Below, piece after piece: positions 12,353 to 24,232 of a stretch of DNA of 64,000 nucleotides; the stretch's first letter is position 1; every line of letters starts with the position of its first letter. The notes under the pieces were generated by a model, which did not search any database, was not told the DNA's origin, and worked only from the letters and a program-made list of their open reading frames with translations. The stretch is from Pogostemon cablin (lineage: Eukaryota; Streptophyta; Magnoliopsida; Lamiales; Lamiaceae): contig CM043013.1 in the NCBI GenBank assembly GCA_023678885.1, positions 17,206,791-17,270,790 of the forward strand. The letters are read 5' to 3'. A program made the translations under genes and the position numbers.

Positions 12353-12971
12353 GGTGCAAAGTCTACCTTGATCTATAATATTCATCCTTAAAAAATGTTG
12401 AAAGGAAAAATCTTATTAATGTTTGGTTCAAAGATACAACAATGCACGAATATGATCTTCGAAAATGAAAAATTTCACCATAATTATATTCTCCAAACAC
12501 AAATCATTGAGTAAAACAACGACCTAATAAAATTCAGTAATAAATCATTACAGAGGAGGACTTGAACCATTAAATTTATTTGTCCAAAATAAAAAAAAAA
12601 CTAAAAATTCTGAATGAATAGGAAAAAATTAGCTCCATACAAACTTAGGTGAAAGATGGGTATCATTTAAATTAAGGATAAATTCATTAATATATTTCAC
12701 CTTCCTGAGCTTGGCAGGTATTATTTTAAATTGGTTGCAATTAATATAAAAAAACACATATATCATATTCGGTTTATATAATAGATAAGTATATTATTTA
12801 TCTATAAATAATTTCTTTGATTGATTTAATTCACAATTTAAGATAAATATTAACTTTGTATAATGAATTATATTATAATTATTTTATTTTAATTGATATT
12901 TATCTTATAAAAAAGTAGATATAATTTATCTATAAAACTCAATTATTATTTTGTTTTAAAATAAAGATATA
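12353..12971. other. AT-rich DNA, nothing recognised
   Basis: No gene or clear repeat was seen up to the Helitron terminus. Confidence 0.5.
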
Positions 12972-13002
12972 CTAGTATGTTTTTCCGTGTATTACACGGG
13001 TT
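12972..13002 (-). mobile_element. Helitron 3' terminus (minus strand)
   Basis: On the minus strand: hairpin CCCGTGTAATACACGG, an 8-base spacer, CTAG, then T. This is a canonical plant Helitron end and closes the unit containing the helicase tail and RPA-like gene just inside it. Confidence 0.75.
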
Positions 13003-13200
13003 ATATTTTTTATAATATAATTTTTTTAAATGATCTTTACTTTGTTATGTTAATTTCGATATGTTTTGATATTGTTTGTATATATTTATCTTTACTTAGT
13101 ATAATTTTGATGTTAACCTTTAAATGGTATATTATGTAATTGAATTGAAATAAATTAAAAGTTAAATACAATCATATTTATATTATTTGTAACATTAATT

Positions 13201-13385
13201 ACTGTAAATTTCTAAAAACCTCACCAAACACAACATTAACTGTGTTGTTGCCTGCTTTTTCTTCTTCATCTAGACAAAATATTTTTAGACTTACCCTACT
13301 CTTAACCTTGGAGAGCGCAACATATAATTGACCATGTATAAAAACATGTTTCGTTAGGAAAACCCCAACACTCGACAATGATTGT
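13201..13385 (-). pseudogene. PIF1-type helicase C-terminus (Helitron RepHel remnant)
   Basis: A minus-strand frame reads HVFIHGQLYVALSKVKSR, then LKIFCLDEEE and VNVVFGEVFRNL. These are the last conserved blocks of the PIF1 helicase in Helitron RepHel proteins (HGQLYVALSR region and NVVYKEVF tail). The Rep nuclease and the rest of the helicase are missing, so this element cannot have been autonomous in its present form. Confidence 0.8.
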
Positions 13386-13874
13386 CTGATTATTTTTAAG
13401 TTAAAAAAAATTGGATTATTTTGAATAAAGTAAAATTTTAATTATTAATTTTTAGTTCTTGTAATTTTGTCTCAAAATAGTATTTTTTATCTCTACAAAA
13501 CTCATAAATAAAATTGATCATTTTTAGGTTAAAATGACCATTTTAGAGAAAAGTTAAAAGTTATGGGATTATTTGTAGGTAAAATTAAAATTCTTGAGAC
13601 TATTTTGAATAAATTAATTTTGTATGAGACAATTTAAATTCTAAATTCTTATTCTTGTGGTGGCGCATGTCTACTTGATAAGAAAAATAGAGTTGGTAAT
13701 GGTATCGAAATAAACATTAATCCTTGATTGTAGAAAAGTTTGAAGGATAGAATTGATAATATAATTAAAATATCATTCATAGTTTCATAAAAAATATAAT
13801 AATATAAATCTGCAATTATAATAAAATTTATGGATAAATCCTAAGTTCTTCATGAAGCAAATAAGTTTTGTTTC

Positions 13875-15160
13875 TTAAGATTGATTATCTTCAATTTTTA
13901 CTTGAACCATCCTTTTATTCGTAGCCGGCATTTGAGTCTGATCCAGAGCATTATCTTCATCATCATCAATAGTCTCAATGTCAACCAATTTACGCTTCCC
14001 TTTTGGAGTACTCATTTTATTTAAAAAAACATCATTCATGGAGGATTCTAAAAGTTGTATGTAAACATAAAAATAACAGTATAATATAACAGTAAGAAAA
14101 TGGATGGAGCAAATCACCATAAATGCATTTTTAATTTTAAACTTCAATACCTTTTTCGCTTTTGATCTATTCGTTATAGCATTGATCATAATAGGATCTG
14201 AAGATACTTTCATCATAGTGTATACATTCCATTGACTATTTATATTTCTTTCAAAGATATGGAATCTAAAGATGATCTTCGAACCAATAAGAATATCAAG
14301 CTCTTTAGGAAATAATCCAATCAAGTCCAGCTAATAAAAAAAAAGAAAGAATTACAATAAAACATAGGATATGTATAACATATATGTTGTATTTTGCAAA
14401 CTAAATTCTAATTTATGTCACATCTTTCATGTGAAAATTTGTAATATGTGGAATTTGATTAATGCAATTCTATTCTTTATAGATGTCAGTATATGAAAAT
14501 TATAAAATACCTTCTCAAGATTTTCAATGAGTTCGCATGCTGTTTTTCCAATGATTGGCCTAATTTCTCTATCAAATACTATGAAGTACTCCCAGTTTCA
14601 TCGGCAACCTTGAGATGAATTTTATATCTGTTGCAATGCAAAATAACTTAATTAAATTGTATTTGTCATTTTCAAAAGAAAATAATAGATTAAAAAAAAT
14701 ATGTTAAATTTTCAAAGAAAAAAATAAAACTTACTGTGGCACAGGTACTGGTATGTCCTGCTTACACTTCTCACAGTAAGGGACTCCAGATTTAACAATA
14801 ACTTTCTTGGTGCATTTGTTACATCCATTATAGTACCATCCATATTGAGTTTGGATCATTTGAGCATTTGCAACAACAATGCAATAGCTTTCCTAAAAAT
14901 CCATGAAGAAAATATAAATTAACATAGATTATACAATAATTGAAATGCATTTTAATCTTTGTAGCAAAAATATTTTAAAACAAAAATATTATAATGGAAT
15001 ATTTACATCTTTGATATCTTGAATTTCTACAAGATAGATCACTTCTACATCTGGTGTAAATTCTTCAAAGACGAAGCTTCTACCAATATGATTTATATGA
15101 GATTGTCCAGACAATCTATCATGGCCTATTAAACCCATGCTACATTTTCAAAAGCATAAA

Positions 15161-15209
<49 letters not shown>

Positions 15210-16473
15210 GAAAAAATCACTGAATGTAATGTATAGATTGAGTGTGTACCTCTTTCGAAAATCATGAACTTCTTTTATATCTTCATTAATTGTTATCCTT
15301 GTTGCATTCCAAGAATTTGATATGTTTTTTCTATAGCATATTTCAAAGAAAGTTTGATTTAAATTTTTATATAATAATTATTATTATTATTATTGTTAAA
15401 ACATATCTAAGAAATTAGAAGATAAAAAAAATATCATTAATGGATAAATATTAGAATAAACGCCTAATGACATCTAAATACATACAGAATTATACATAAA
15501 TACAATGAGTTTAAAAAATATATATACATCTATATTTATTGTTGATTTTGGCATACTCAAGAACAATAATAAGTGTTTGGTTTGGATTGTTCTTCTTGTA
15601 TTGCATCAATTGTCTTGCATATTCTCCCCAAAATGTACAATTCATGATCGCGTGTCTTAAATTGATGTTAAAATTTTAATCCAAAAAAAATATTAAACAT
15701 AAAAATTGAGTTACAAAATACAAATATGGATAAATATTTCAAAAGAAAGTTACCGTTCATCTTCAAGCGCAATATCAATTTTATCTGTAAGCTTGCCCCT
15801 TGCACTAAAACAAATTATATCTCATATTTTTACCACCAAAGCAATTATGTCTGTGGATATTGTCATTGTAAGAAGAAATATAATCAATTTTTTTAAAAGT
15901 ATAATTAGTTTTTATTAATTAAAATATAATAATAAACTTTTAAAACATACCTATGAGTACTATATCTCTAGTGTTGTCTTGAGAATTGATTGTAGCAAAA
16001 TCAATAAAATTCAAGCTAGTTTTGTTGGTTTCCAATGGCGAAGTCAATCGCACCAACGTGTAATTGTGGATGTTCAACTTGAATTCATGATTTGTAATAA
16101 GGACCGACCCAATATTTTCAGCAACACGGAAATTTGATATAATATATGTTGCCCCCTCACTTAACAATTTCTCAAATTTTGAGATGTGATTATGGCGGAT
16201 TGTTGCTTAAATCTTCGAACCATACACATATAATATAACAATAATTAAATAGAAAACCTTATCATGTTAATAATGTAAAAGTTGTAGAAATATAAAATAT
16301 ACCATATACATGTAAAGAATATTTAATCATTAAAACCAACTAAAATTTACCTTTTCATCCATCATAATCATATCCAGGTATATTTTTTTTATATTATCAA
16401 GGTATGAAATCCAAAGTCTCAAACATTTAACTTTAATTCGCCAAGTCTCCTTTTGCATAGTAATTTCAGACAT
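13875..16473 (-). pseudogene. RPA1-like OB-fold protein carried by the Helitron
   Basis: Minus-strand exons spell a replication protein A large-subunit relative, the single-stranded-DNA-binding protein often carried by plant Helitrons. Pieces in order: start MSEITMQKETWRIKV at 16473, first donor near 16351; KLLSEGATYIISNFRV; NCTFWGEYARQL and LIIVLEYAKI near 15545-15660; NSWNATRITINEDIKEV near 15245-15330; zinc-finger part GWYYNGCNKCTKKV...YCEKCKQ near 14760-14890; RYKIHLKVADETGS...IIGKTACELIE near 14530-14640; C-terminus 13875-14324 with an acidic, Lys-rich tail. A TAA at 16207-16209 falls where the family is open, so this copy looks dead. Exon limits other than the first are approximate. Confidence 0.8.
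15167..15205. repeat. (TA)n microsatellite
   Basis: A 39-bp TA run inside an intron of the RPA-like pseudogene. Confidence 0.95.
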
Positions 16474-17312
16474 AGGATCATAAATTAATGACATGATTTA
16501 ATAAAGGAAAAGAGAAACGGTATAAAGATTGCAATGGACATTAACTATAGATGAATATTGGTGGATTGTATTATGTCATATACTTATATACAATGAATTT
16601 ATATCATAAATATGGTAATAAATAACTTAAAATTAACACCAAAATTACTTTAAAATATTAAATTTTAAAAATATACTTTATCTTTCCTAAAATTATTAAA
16701 ACTTAATTAAAATAATCAAACAACAACAAAAGTTTTTCGTTTCTTCATAAATTTACCAAAACGTTATAACTAATCGATTGTAATATGCCTTAATTAAATT
16801 TATATGCTAATTATGAAAATAAATAATTTAAAATCCAATGGAAATAAATAATTTAAAATCCACACCAAATTTATAGTTTAAATCAAAAATATTTAAGGTA
16901 TTAAATTAAATTACTTACATAAACTTTTATAAGAAAATTACTTAAAATAATATTATTACATAATACTATAAATTTATCGAAATTTTATAACTAATCGATT
17001 GTACTATGCCTTAATTAAAATTTATATGCTAAATATAGAAATAAATAATTTAAAATCCACACCAAATTTACATATTAAAGGAAATAAATAATTTAAAATC
17101 CAATGGAAATAAATAATTTAAAATTAACACCAAATTTATGGATTAAATCAAAAATATTTAAAATATTAAATTAAATTACTTATATGAACTTAAAATAATA
17201 TTATTATGTATTAATGGTAGGATTACTAAATATATAAATTAAGATGTATTAATGGTAGGATTACAAAATATTAATTATTTTAAATTTAATAAATATTAAT
17301 TACGGGATCAAT
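16474..17312. other. AT-rich DNA, possibly Helitron 5' region
   Basis: No coding. Phrases such as AAATAATTTAAAATCCA recur several times (16800-17160), giving a loose short-period repeat. The Helitron 5' TC end may lie here but could not be placed. Confidence 0.4.
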
Positions 17313-17403
17313 GTGGGAGCGCCACATATACAATTTTTCCAAGAACGAACGTGGCGACGCCACATAGATAAAAATTTTCAAGGAGCAACATGGCGCCGCC
17401 ACC
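17313..17403. repeat. Three GC-rich palindromes at 38-39 bp spacing
   Basis: GTGGGAGCGCCAC, GTGGCGACGCCAC and ATGGCGCCGCCAC occur at 17313, 17351 and 17390, separated by AT-rich linkers that resemble one another (CAATTTTTCC, AAATTTTCA). In DNA of very low GC content this is a striking local pattern. No function can be assigned. Confidence 0.85.
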
Positions 17404-18240
17404 TCACAATTTAAAAAAAAATATTTTTGGCAATCACTTATAAATTAATAGTATTAATTAATGATAATGATTTTACTATAATATATTTTTTCTAATTAAA
17501 TAACATATGAATAAAATATAATGTAAAATATTATTCTATATAATAAATTATAAATATTAAATTAATATTCATAGAGACGATACTAATGAAAATAAAATTG
17601 AATGAACAATTAAAATACATTGCAAAACTTAAAAAATAGATTTCATAAATAAATCCTAACGATTAAATTAAAAGAAAATATATAGATATTATCCTAATGA
17701 AAATAAAATTAAATGAAAACTTAGAATAAATTACAAATTTTGAAAATAAGAACAATAAAATAAAAAAAAAACTTTGGAATAATTACTAATAGATGCACAC
17801 TTACCCCATAATTGTTGTGTGATACATTGATTTAAAAAAAATTACTCTCACATACAAATTATTAAAGTAAAATACCAAATATAACCATAATTCATTATAG
17901 TCTCGTACACTTTTAAACCACAACCCTAAACCCCTCACCCATCCACTGCCGTTGGACAACAGCCGGACACCGGACCTTTGGTGTACACGAACTTTTATGC
18001 TGCACACAAATATTTATGTGCAACACATTGTAAGTGTAATATTGAAATATCACTATATATTTATGTAGTTAGTGGTAATATTTTTGTATGTTTGTATTTC
18101 ATTATAGTAATAAATGTGTTTTTAATATACCTAGTAGTAACTATTCCAAAAACTTTAAAAATAGAGTTTATGAAATATAAAGAAAAAAAAACATAAATTA
18201 TAAGATAAAAAAAAAAGAATGATGCCTCAAATGAAACCTT
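17404..18240. other. AT-rich DNA without gene
   Basis: No supported coding. The frames at 17801-18196 have no recognisable product and a composition like the surroundings. Confidence 0.5.
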
Positions 18241-20950
18241 AAAATAAGATTAAAAAGAAGAACAAAAGATAGAATATTAAAAGGCAAAAACTTCTGTGCA
18301 CCCGAGCGCACGGACCACATTCCGTGCGCCTTTAGAATTTTATGTTAAATTGTATATCCTTTAGTATAAAGATGTGTACCTTTTATTTTCTAAAGAAAAT
18401 TATTGTGTGTATCTGGGCGCATGGACAACACTCCGTGCGCTTTTAGAATTTTGTGTTAAATTGTATACCCTTTAGTATAAAAATATGTACCCTTTATTTT
18501 CTAAAGAAAAAAATTATTACTGAAAAGTGTATACCCTTTAGAATAAAATGGTGTACCTTTTATTAATTAAAGTGTATACCCTTTAGACCAAAGAAATGTA
18601 CACTTATCCATAATACTAAATTTCTAAAGGCGCACGGAATGTGTTCTCATGCGCCCGGGCGCACGCAACCCTCACTCATATTAAAATATTAAAATAGGGT
18701 TCATAAAATTATTATAAAGTAAACACAAAATTGAAAAAAAAAAGAGAGATAAAAAAAGAATGATACCTCAAATAAGAATGATTGTGTCAGGTGGTTTCCT
18801 TGTTCTCGGCCTGTACTTGTGGATTCAAGGGTACACGGAGGGGGACGCCCTTTGCCACTCAAACAGCAACGGCTTACAGAGAAGAAAAAGAAGAAGCATT
18901 AGAGGGAAAAAATAAAAAAGGAGATTAAAAAGAAGAGCAAAAGATAGAATATTAAAATATAAATATAGGGTTCATATAATTATTATAAAGCAAACACAAA
19001 AATTAAAAAAAAAAGGTAGACAAAAAAAAAGAATATTACCTCAAATGAGAATGATTGGGCATACACATAAGATCAAATATGAGATGATTAAACCTAAAAA
19101 TAATATCAAATAAAAGTATAAAAGAAAATAAAATAAATTAAATTATAAAAATAGAGTAAATAGAATTATTAAAAAATACAAAAATCGAAGAGAAAAAATA
19201 TAAGATAACAAAAAATTAAAAAAGTATAATGATACCTTTAAGTAGAATGATTGAACCTGCATATAAGATCACATAAAAGTATAAAAGACAAAATAAATTA
19301 TAATAGATTATAAATAATATGAAAGAATGATTGGACCTACAAATAAGATCAAATATGAGAATAATTAAACCTAAAAATAATATCAAATAAAAGTATAAAA
19401 GAAGATAAAATAAATTAAATTATAAAAATAGAGTTTATAGGATTATTAAAAAAAACACAAAAATCGAATATTAAAAAGAAGATAATAAAAAATTAAAAAG
19501 TATAATGATATCTTTAAGGAGAATGATTGAACCTGCGTATACATAAGGTTAAATAAAAATATAAAAGACAAAATAAATTAGAGTAGATTATAAATAATAT
19601 GAAAGTAGAATATGTAAAAGAGAAGAAAAAGAAGAAGTATTAGAGAAAAAATAAAAACAAAAGGGGGATTAAAAAGAAGAATAAAAGATAGAATATTAAA
19701 ATATAAAAATAGGGTTCATAAAATTATTATAAAGTAAACAAAAAACTTAAAGAAAAAATGATAGACAAAAAAAGAAAAAAGAATAACACCTCAAATTAGA
19801 ATGATTTGACCTACAAATAAGATCAAATATGAGAATCATTAAACCTAAAAATAATATTAAATAAAAGTATAAAAGAAGATAAAATAAATTAAATTATAAA
19901 AATAGAGTTTATAGAATTATTAGAAAAAACACAAGAATCGAAGAGAAAAAAAATAAGATAACAAAAAATTAAAAAGTATAATGATACTTTTAAGGAGATT
20001 TATTGGACATGTATATAAAATCATATAAAATTATAAAAGACAAAACAAATTAGAGCAGATTATAAATAATATGAAAGTAGAATATGTAAAAGAGAAGAAA
20101 AAGAAGAATCATTAGAAAAAAAAAGAAAAAAAGAAGGATTAAAAAGAAGAATAAAAGATAAAATATTAAAATATAAAAATAGGGTTTATATAATTATTAA
20201 AAAGTAAACATAAAAATTAAAGAAAAGACATAAAAAAAGAATATTATCTCAAATGAGAATGATTCGACCTACAAATAAGATCAAATATGAAAATGATTAA
20301 ACCTAAAAATAATATCAAATAAAAGTATAAAAAAGATAAATTAAATTAAATTGTAAAATAGAGTTTATAGAATTATTAAAAAACACACACACACACAAAT
20401 CGAAGAGAAAAAAAAAGATAATAAAAAATTAAAAAGTATAATGATAACTTTAAGAAGAATGATTAAGATGCATATAAAACCAAATAAAAGTATAAAAGAC
20501 AAAATAAAGAATTATTATAAAGGAAACACAAAAATTGAAGAAAAAAATATACACAAAAAAAAATGATACCTCAAATGAGAATTATTGGATCTACAAATAA
20601 GATCATATATGCAAATGATTAAACCTAAAATAATATCAAATAAAAGTATAAAAGAAGAAAAAATAAATTAAATTATAAAAGTAGAGTGTATAGAATTATT
20701 AAAAAAATACAAAAAATTGAAGAGAAAAAAAAAAGATAACAAAAAAATTGAAAAAAATATAATGATACCTTTAAGGAGAATGATTGAACTGCATATAAGA
20801 TCAAATAAAAGTATAAAAGACAAAATAAATTAAAGTAGATTATAAATAATATGAAAGTAAAATTTGTAAAAGAGAAGAAAAAGAAAAAGCATTGGAGAGA
20901 AAAAACAAAAAAAAAATAAAAAGAGGAAGAGGGTAAGAAGTTGATTAGGT
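18241..20950. repeat. Purine-rich diverged tandem array, about 470-bp period
   Basis: Marker phrases recur in order. AGGGTTCATA-type phrases appear near 18697, 18968, 19711 and 20181. ACAAATAAGATCAAATATG-type phrases appear near 19052, 19331, 19811, 20267 and 20592. AGAGAAGAAAAAGAAGAA-type phrases appear near 18879, 19618, 20087 and 20872. Spacings cluster at about 470 bp, with shorter steps near 270-325 bp, so subunits were lost or added. The plus strand is almost entirely A and G with little C, a strong strand bias. A MITE interrupts the first unit. Confidence 0.8.
18283..18677. mobile_element. Mutator-like MITE inside the tandem array
   Basis: Terminal inverted repeats of about 55 bp share GCGC-rich sequence ending in ACATTCCGTGCGCCTTTAGAA on both sides. 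The 9-mer ATATTAAAA flanks both ends (18274-18282 and 18678-18686), the duplication length expected of MULEs. The interior holds a partial tandem duplication containing a third GTGCGC motif. The caveat is that the host array itself is rich in ATATTAAAA-like words. Confidence 0.65.
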
Positions 20951-21170
20951 AATGAAAAGATTTATATAGAACAATCGTGATTAAAAGTAAATATTTTTAG
21001 AGACGATCTAATAAAAATAAAATTGATATATTAATTGAAATTAAGCATATATTGATTAAAAACTAATCAAATTTATATTGTTAAATTAAATAAATAAAAA
21101 GTTAAATTTAAATAATAAAAATTCATTATCAATATAATTAAATTTTATGATTGAAATTAAAGAAAAATTA

Positions 21171-21243
21171 TACTCCCTCCGTCCCAGGTAATGAGGGCCT
21201 AACATAAGGTCTTTGGTCCTCTTAGCCTGGGACGGAGGGAGTA
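21171..21243. mobile_element. 73-bp foldback with Stowaway ends
   Basis: The arms are TACTCCCTCCGTCCCAGG on the left and the same 18 bases on the complement of the right, and pairing continues imperfectly inward for about 11 bases more. Almost the whole element is hairpin, so it is a minimal Stowaway derivative. Confidence 0.8.
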
Positions 21244-21726
21244 TGTCCTATGTATATTAAATTAAATTATAATAATATATGAATATTGATTGATATATTA
21301 ATTTAAATATATTGATTAAAAATTAGTTAAACATGCTAAAATTATTTCTCATATTTACCAAATTTATATCGTTAAATAAAAAAAGTAAAATTTAAATAAC
21401 AAAATTCATTATTAGTATAATTAGATTTTATAATTGAAATAAAAAATATTAATTGGGCGGTCAAGATTAAAATTGAATTATTTTTAAATGGAGTAAAATT
21501 GAAAAAAATTTAAAATAAAAGTAGAAATTTAGGTTTGCTTTTATATATGTATATAGATGAATTATTTTCTTTAAATTTATTTTTCTTTGAAATTTTCAAA
21601 ATTTTGTAATCGCTTATATTTCCTAATGCGCGCAAAACGTCTTCTTACTTTAAATCAACACTTGTGGATACGATGTCACAGTGATATTGTTTAATTTTTT
21701 TTTTCTTAAATATTTTATTTGGACAA
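21244..21726. other. AT-rich DNA, nothing recognised
   Basis: Parts resemble 5100-5450 in wording (AAAATTTAAAATAAAAG...GTTTGCTTTTATATATGTATA), so it may be a diverged dispersed repeat. No gene. Confidence 0.35.
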
Positions 21727-22233
21727 AGTCTCATGTGAGAAGAGTTATTTGTAAAATGGATCGACCAATTATTAAAATATGCTTATTATATACTAGATAA
21801 AATATGTTAAATGGTTCTTAAAATATGTTTTTTAATATATGCTGAATTATGCATTAAAATATGATTTTAATGTTTTATAAGACTCCCTCCGTCCCCTTTA
21901 AATAAAGTCTTTTTTCCATTTTGGGCGTCCCACCCAAAGAGTCCTCTTTCTTTTTTTTACACACATGGGACCCACACACACCAACTAATACAATAAAAAT
22001 ATGGGATCCACACTCCAACTAATACAACTACGCACTACACATTAAATAATAATACTCATTAATCCACGTGTCAAAAAACAAAAGACTCTCTTAGTGAGGG
22101 ATGGAGGGAGTGTGATTTGTTATTAACATATTTTAACTACAAATAAGCATACTTTAACTATATAGTAAACATATTTTACTAATGGGTCGACCCGTCTCAC
22201 AAATAATCCGTCTTACAAGAGAGTCTCTTTTTA
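21727..22233. mobile_element. Long-TIR MITE, Mutator-like, with a nested MITE
   Basis: The left arm (AGTCTCATGTGAGAAGAG...AAAATATGCTTATTATAT) pairs with the complement of the right arm (GAGACTCTCTTGTAAGACGG...AAAATATGTTTACTATAT) over roughly 80 bp. It is related to 4191-4444. The middle is occupied by the Stowaway element at 21881-22112. Confidence 0.65.
21881..22112. mobile_element. Stowaway-like MITE nested in a Mutator-like MITE
   Basis: It begins GACTCCCTCCGTCCCC and ends GGATGGAGGGAGT. The interior (ACATGGGACCCACACAC, CTACGCACTACACATTAAAT) matches the family of 356-623. Confidence 0.8.
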
Positions 22234-22268
22234 TTTGTGTAATCATAATTTTTCATCAATCATGAAAT

Positions 22269-22400
22269 AATTCACTGTTATTTTTCAACAATTTGATATT
22301 ACTTTTTAATAAATTCAATATTATAAAGAGTACAAATTCACTGTTATTTTTCAATAATTTGGTATTACTTTTTAATAAATTCAATATTATAAAGAGTACT
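22269..22400. repeat. 66-bp tandem duplication
   Basis: TTCACTGTTATTTTTCAA...AATATTATAAAGAGTAC occurs twice, starting at 22271 and 22337 and nearly identical. The next MITE begins in its last bases. Confidence 0.85.
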
Positions 22401-22664
22401 CCCTCCGTCCTGGAAGTATTGACACTTTTTTTTTTGTACGGAGATTAAGGAGTATAATAATTTAATGTAAAGTGAAGTGAGAGAAATACTATTTAATGTG
22501 TAGTGGGTAGTTGTATTAGTGGTGAGTGTGATGGGTGTGTGGGTCCATGTAAATAAATAAATTATTTTTGTGTGGGTCCCATGTTGTTAAAAAGGAAATA
22601 TGTCAATTTCTGTGGAACAATCTAAAAAGAAAAGTGTGTCAATATCTTTGGGACGGAGGGAATA
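22397..22664. mobile_element. Stowaway-like MITE
   Basis: It begins TACTCCCTCCGTCCTGG and ends GGGACGGAGGGAATA. The interior is the reverse complement of the 356-623 family (GTGTGGGTCCCATGT). Confidence 0.8.
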
Positions 22665-22789
22665 CAAATTTGGGCGGCACAAACCTAAATTCCTGTTTTG
22701 ATGCACACACACTTTATTTACTGCTTATTCGTTTAAGAAAGATTATTTCTTAGAAATCATTTTACACTGTCTTTCCCTAATAAAAATAA

Positions 22790-23157
22790 TACTTCATTCC
22801 TTCCCCGAAATCTTAATGTTTACTATTTCACATTGTTTAAGGAAAAATTATTTTTTTTTTATCAATTTTGTTGACTTTAAAATCATTTTAGTATTTTTAT
22901 TATGTAATAATAAAGTATAAAGTAATGGTATGTGTGTGGAAATGAATGATAAATTTAAAATTAAAATAACTTTTGAGATTGTTGAATAGAGTGATGTTTT
23001 TTTTTAATGTCAAGAGTTTGTGATACAAACAAATGAAGAAAGTAGGAAGGGTTTTGTGGGACGGTGACAGGAAAATCTAATTTTTAATGCGACGGAGAGA
23101 GTACTTCTTAATCTCTGTGCAAAAATAAAAAAAAATATTACATGGAACGGAGGGAGT
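22790..23157. mobile_element. Stowaway-like MITE, compound right end
   Basis: The left end (TACTTCATTCCTTCCCCG) is eroded. The interior (TTTTGTTGACTTTAAAATC, TATGTAATAATAAAG) matches 1-219 and 3318-3597. There are two right ends, GCGACGGAGAGAGTA (to 23102) and GGAACGGAGGGAGTA (to 23157), suggesting that a second fragment was added. Confidence 0.7.
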
Positions 23158-23277
23158 AATTCTTGCCAAGAAAATGTTACATCTTTAAATGTTTGTTTTG
23201 GTAGTGTTATTCTATGCTATTTATTATGTTTGTATTGGGTTCAAATAGGATATGCTTAAACTTTATACCAAATTAAT

Positions 23278-23547
23278 TACTCTGTCCGTCCCACCACAAG
23301 AGTGAAAAAACTTTTTTACACGTAGATTAAGAGATATAATATTTAATTGATAGTTGTGGGTAGTTGAGGTTAGAGAAATAATATTTTAATATATAGTGGG
23401 TAGGTGTATTAGTATGGTGTGTAGGTCCCATGAAGATATATTAATGATTTTGTGTGAGTCCAATTTACTAAAAAGAGAATTGCACCTCTTGTGTTGGGAC
23501 GAACAAAAATGATAAAATGTACTCATTATTGTGAGATGAAGGGAGTA
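23278..23547. mobile_element. Stowaway-like MITE
   Basis: It begins TACTCTGTCCGTCCCACC and ends GAGATGAAGGGAGTA. The interior contains GTAGGTCCCATGAAG, in the reverse orientation of the 356-623 family. It lies 61 bp left of the PIF/Harbinger element. Confidence 0.75.
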
Positions 23548-24232
23548 TTAAGTGAGGTAAGAGGAGAGATAAAAAAGAGAGAGAAAGGAAGAAATAATAG
23601 ACTTATTAGGCCTCCCCTAATGGGAAGGTTTTTAATGACTTGGCAAAAGTTAAAAACCTTGGATGGGGGTTTTTATTAATGGGAGAGGGTTGGATTTTTT
23701 GTTTGGGTTGTGAAATAAAAATATGAGTTTTTATCAATAGGAGAGTGGAGTAAAGAGAGTGGTGTGCACAGCCCATTGAAATTCCTTCATGCATCACACT
23801 TGGTAGAATAGGCAGAATATGTGGGACCCACCACTCTTTTTTGTTTTTTTTTTCTGCTATCCATCATTAATTATTGTTTTGTTATATTATGTTTTTTTAG
23901 TGTAAATATGGAATAGGCAGACTGTTTCTAGTTTGAATAGATAGCAAATTGATTTCTTTTGATTTTTGTCTATTTTTCTTTCTTTCGATTTTTTTAAAAA
24001 CAAATTTGAATAGATATCATATTCATCCTCAATCAATAATTTCTAACCGTTGTCAAATTTAAACGTTTATGACAGTTAAATTTTAGCCGTTGTCATATTT
24101 TTTAATATTAAATTTTCCCTATAAATATATCCTCTACTCCATTACTTTTCATACATTATCTTCTTTTTTCAATCTCAGCCTCAATATTATATTTTATAAC
24201 TAAAAATAATTTCTTCTCATCCACAAAAAAAA

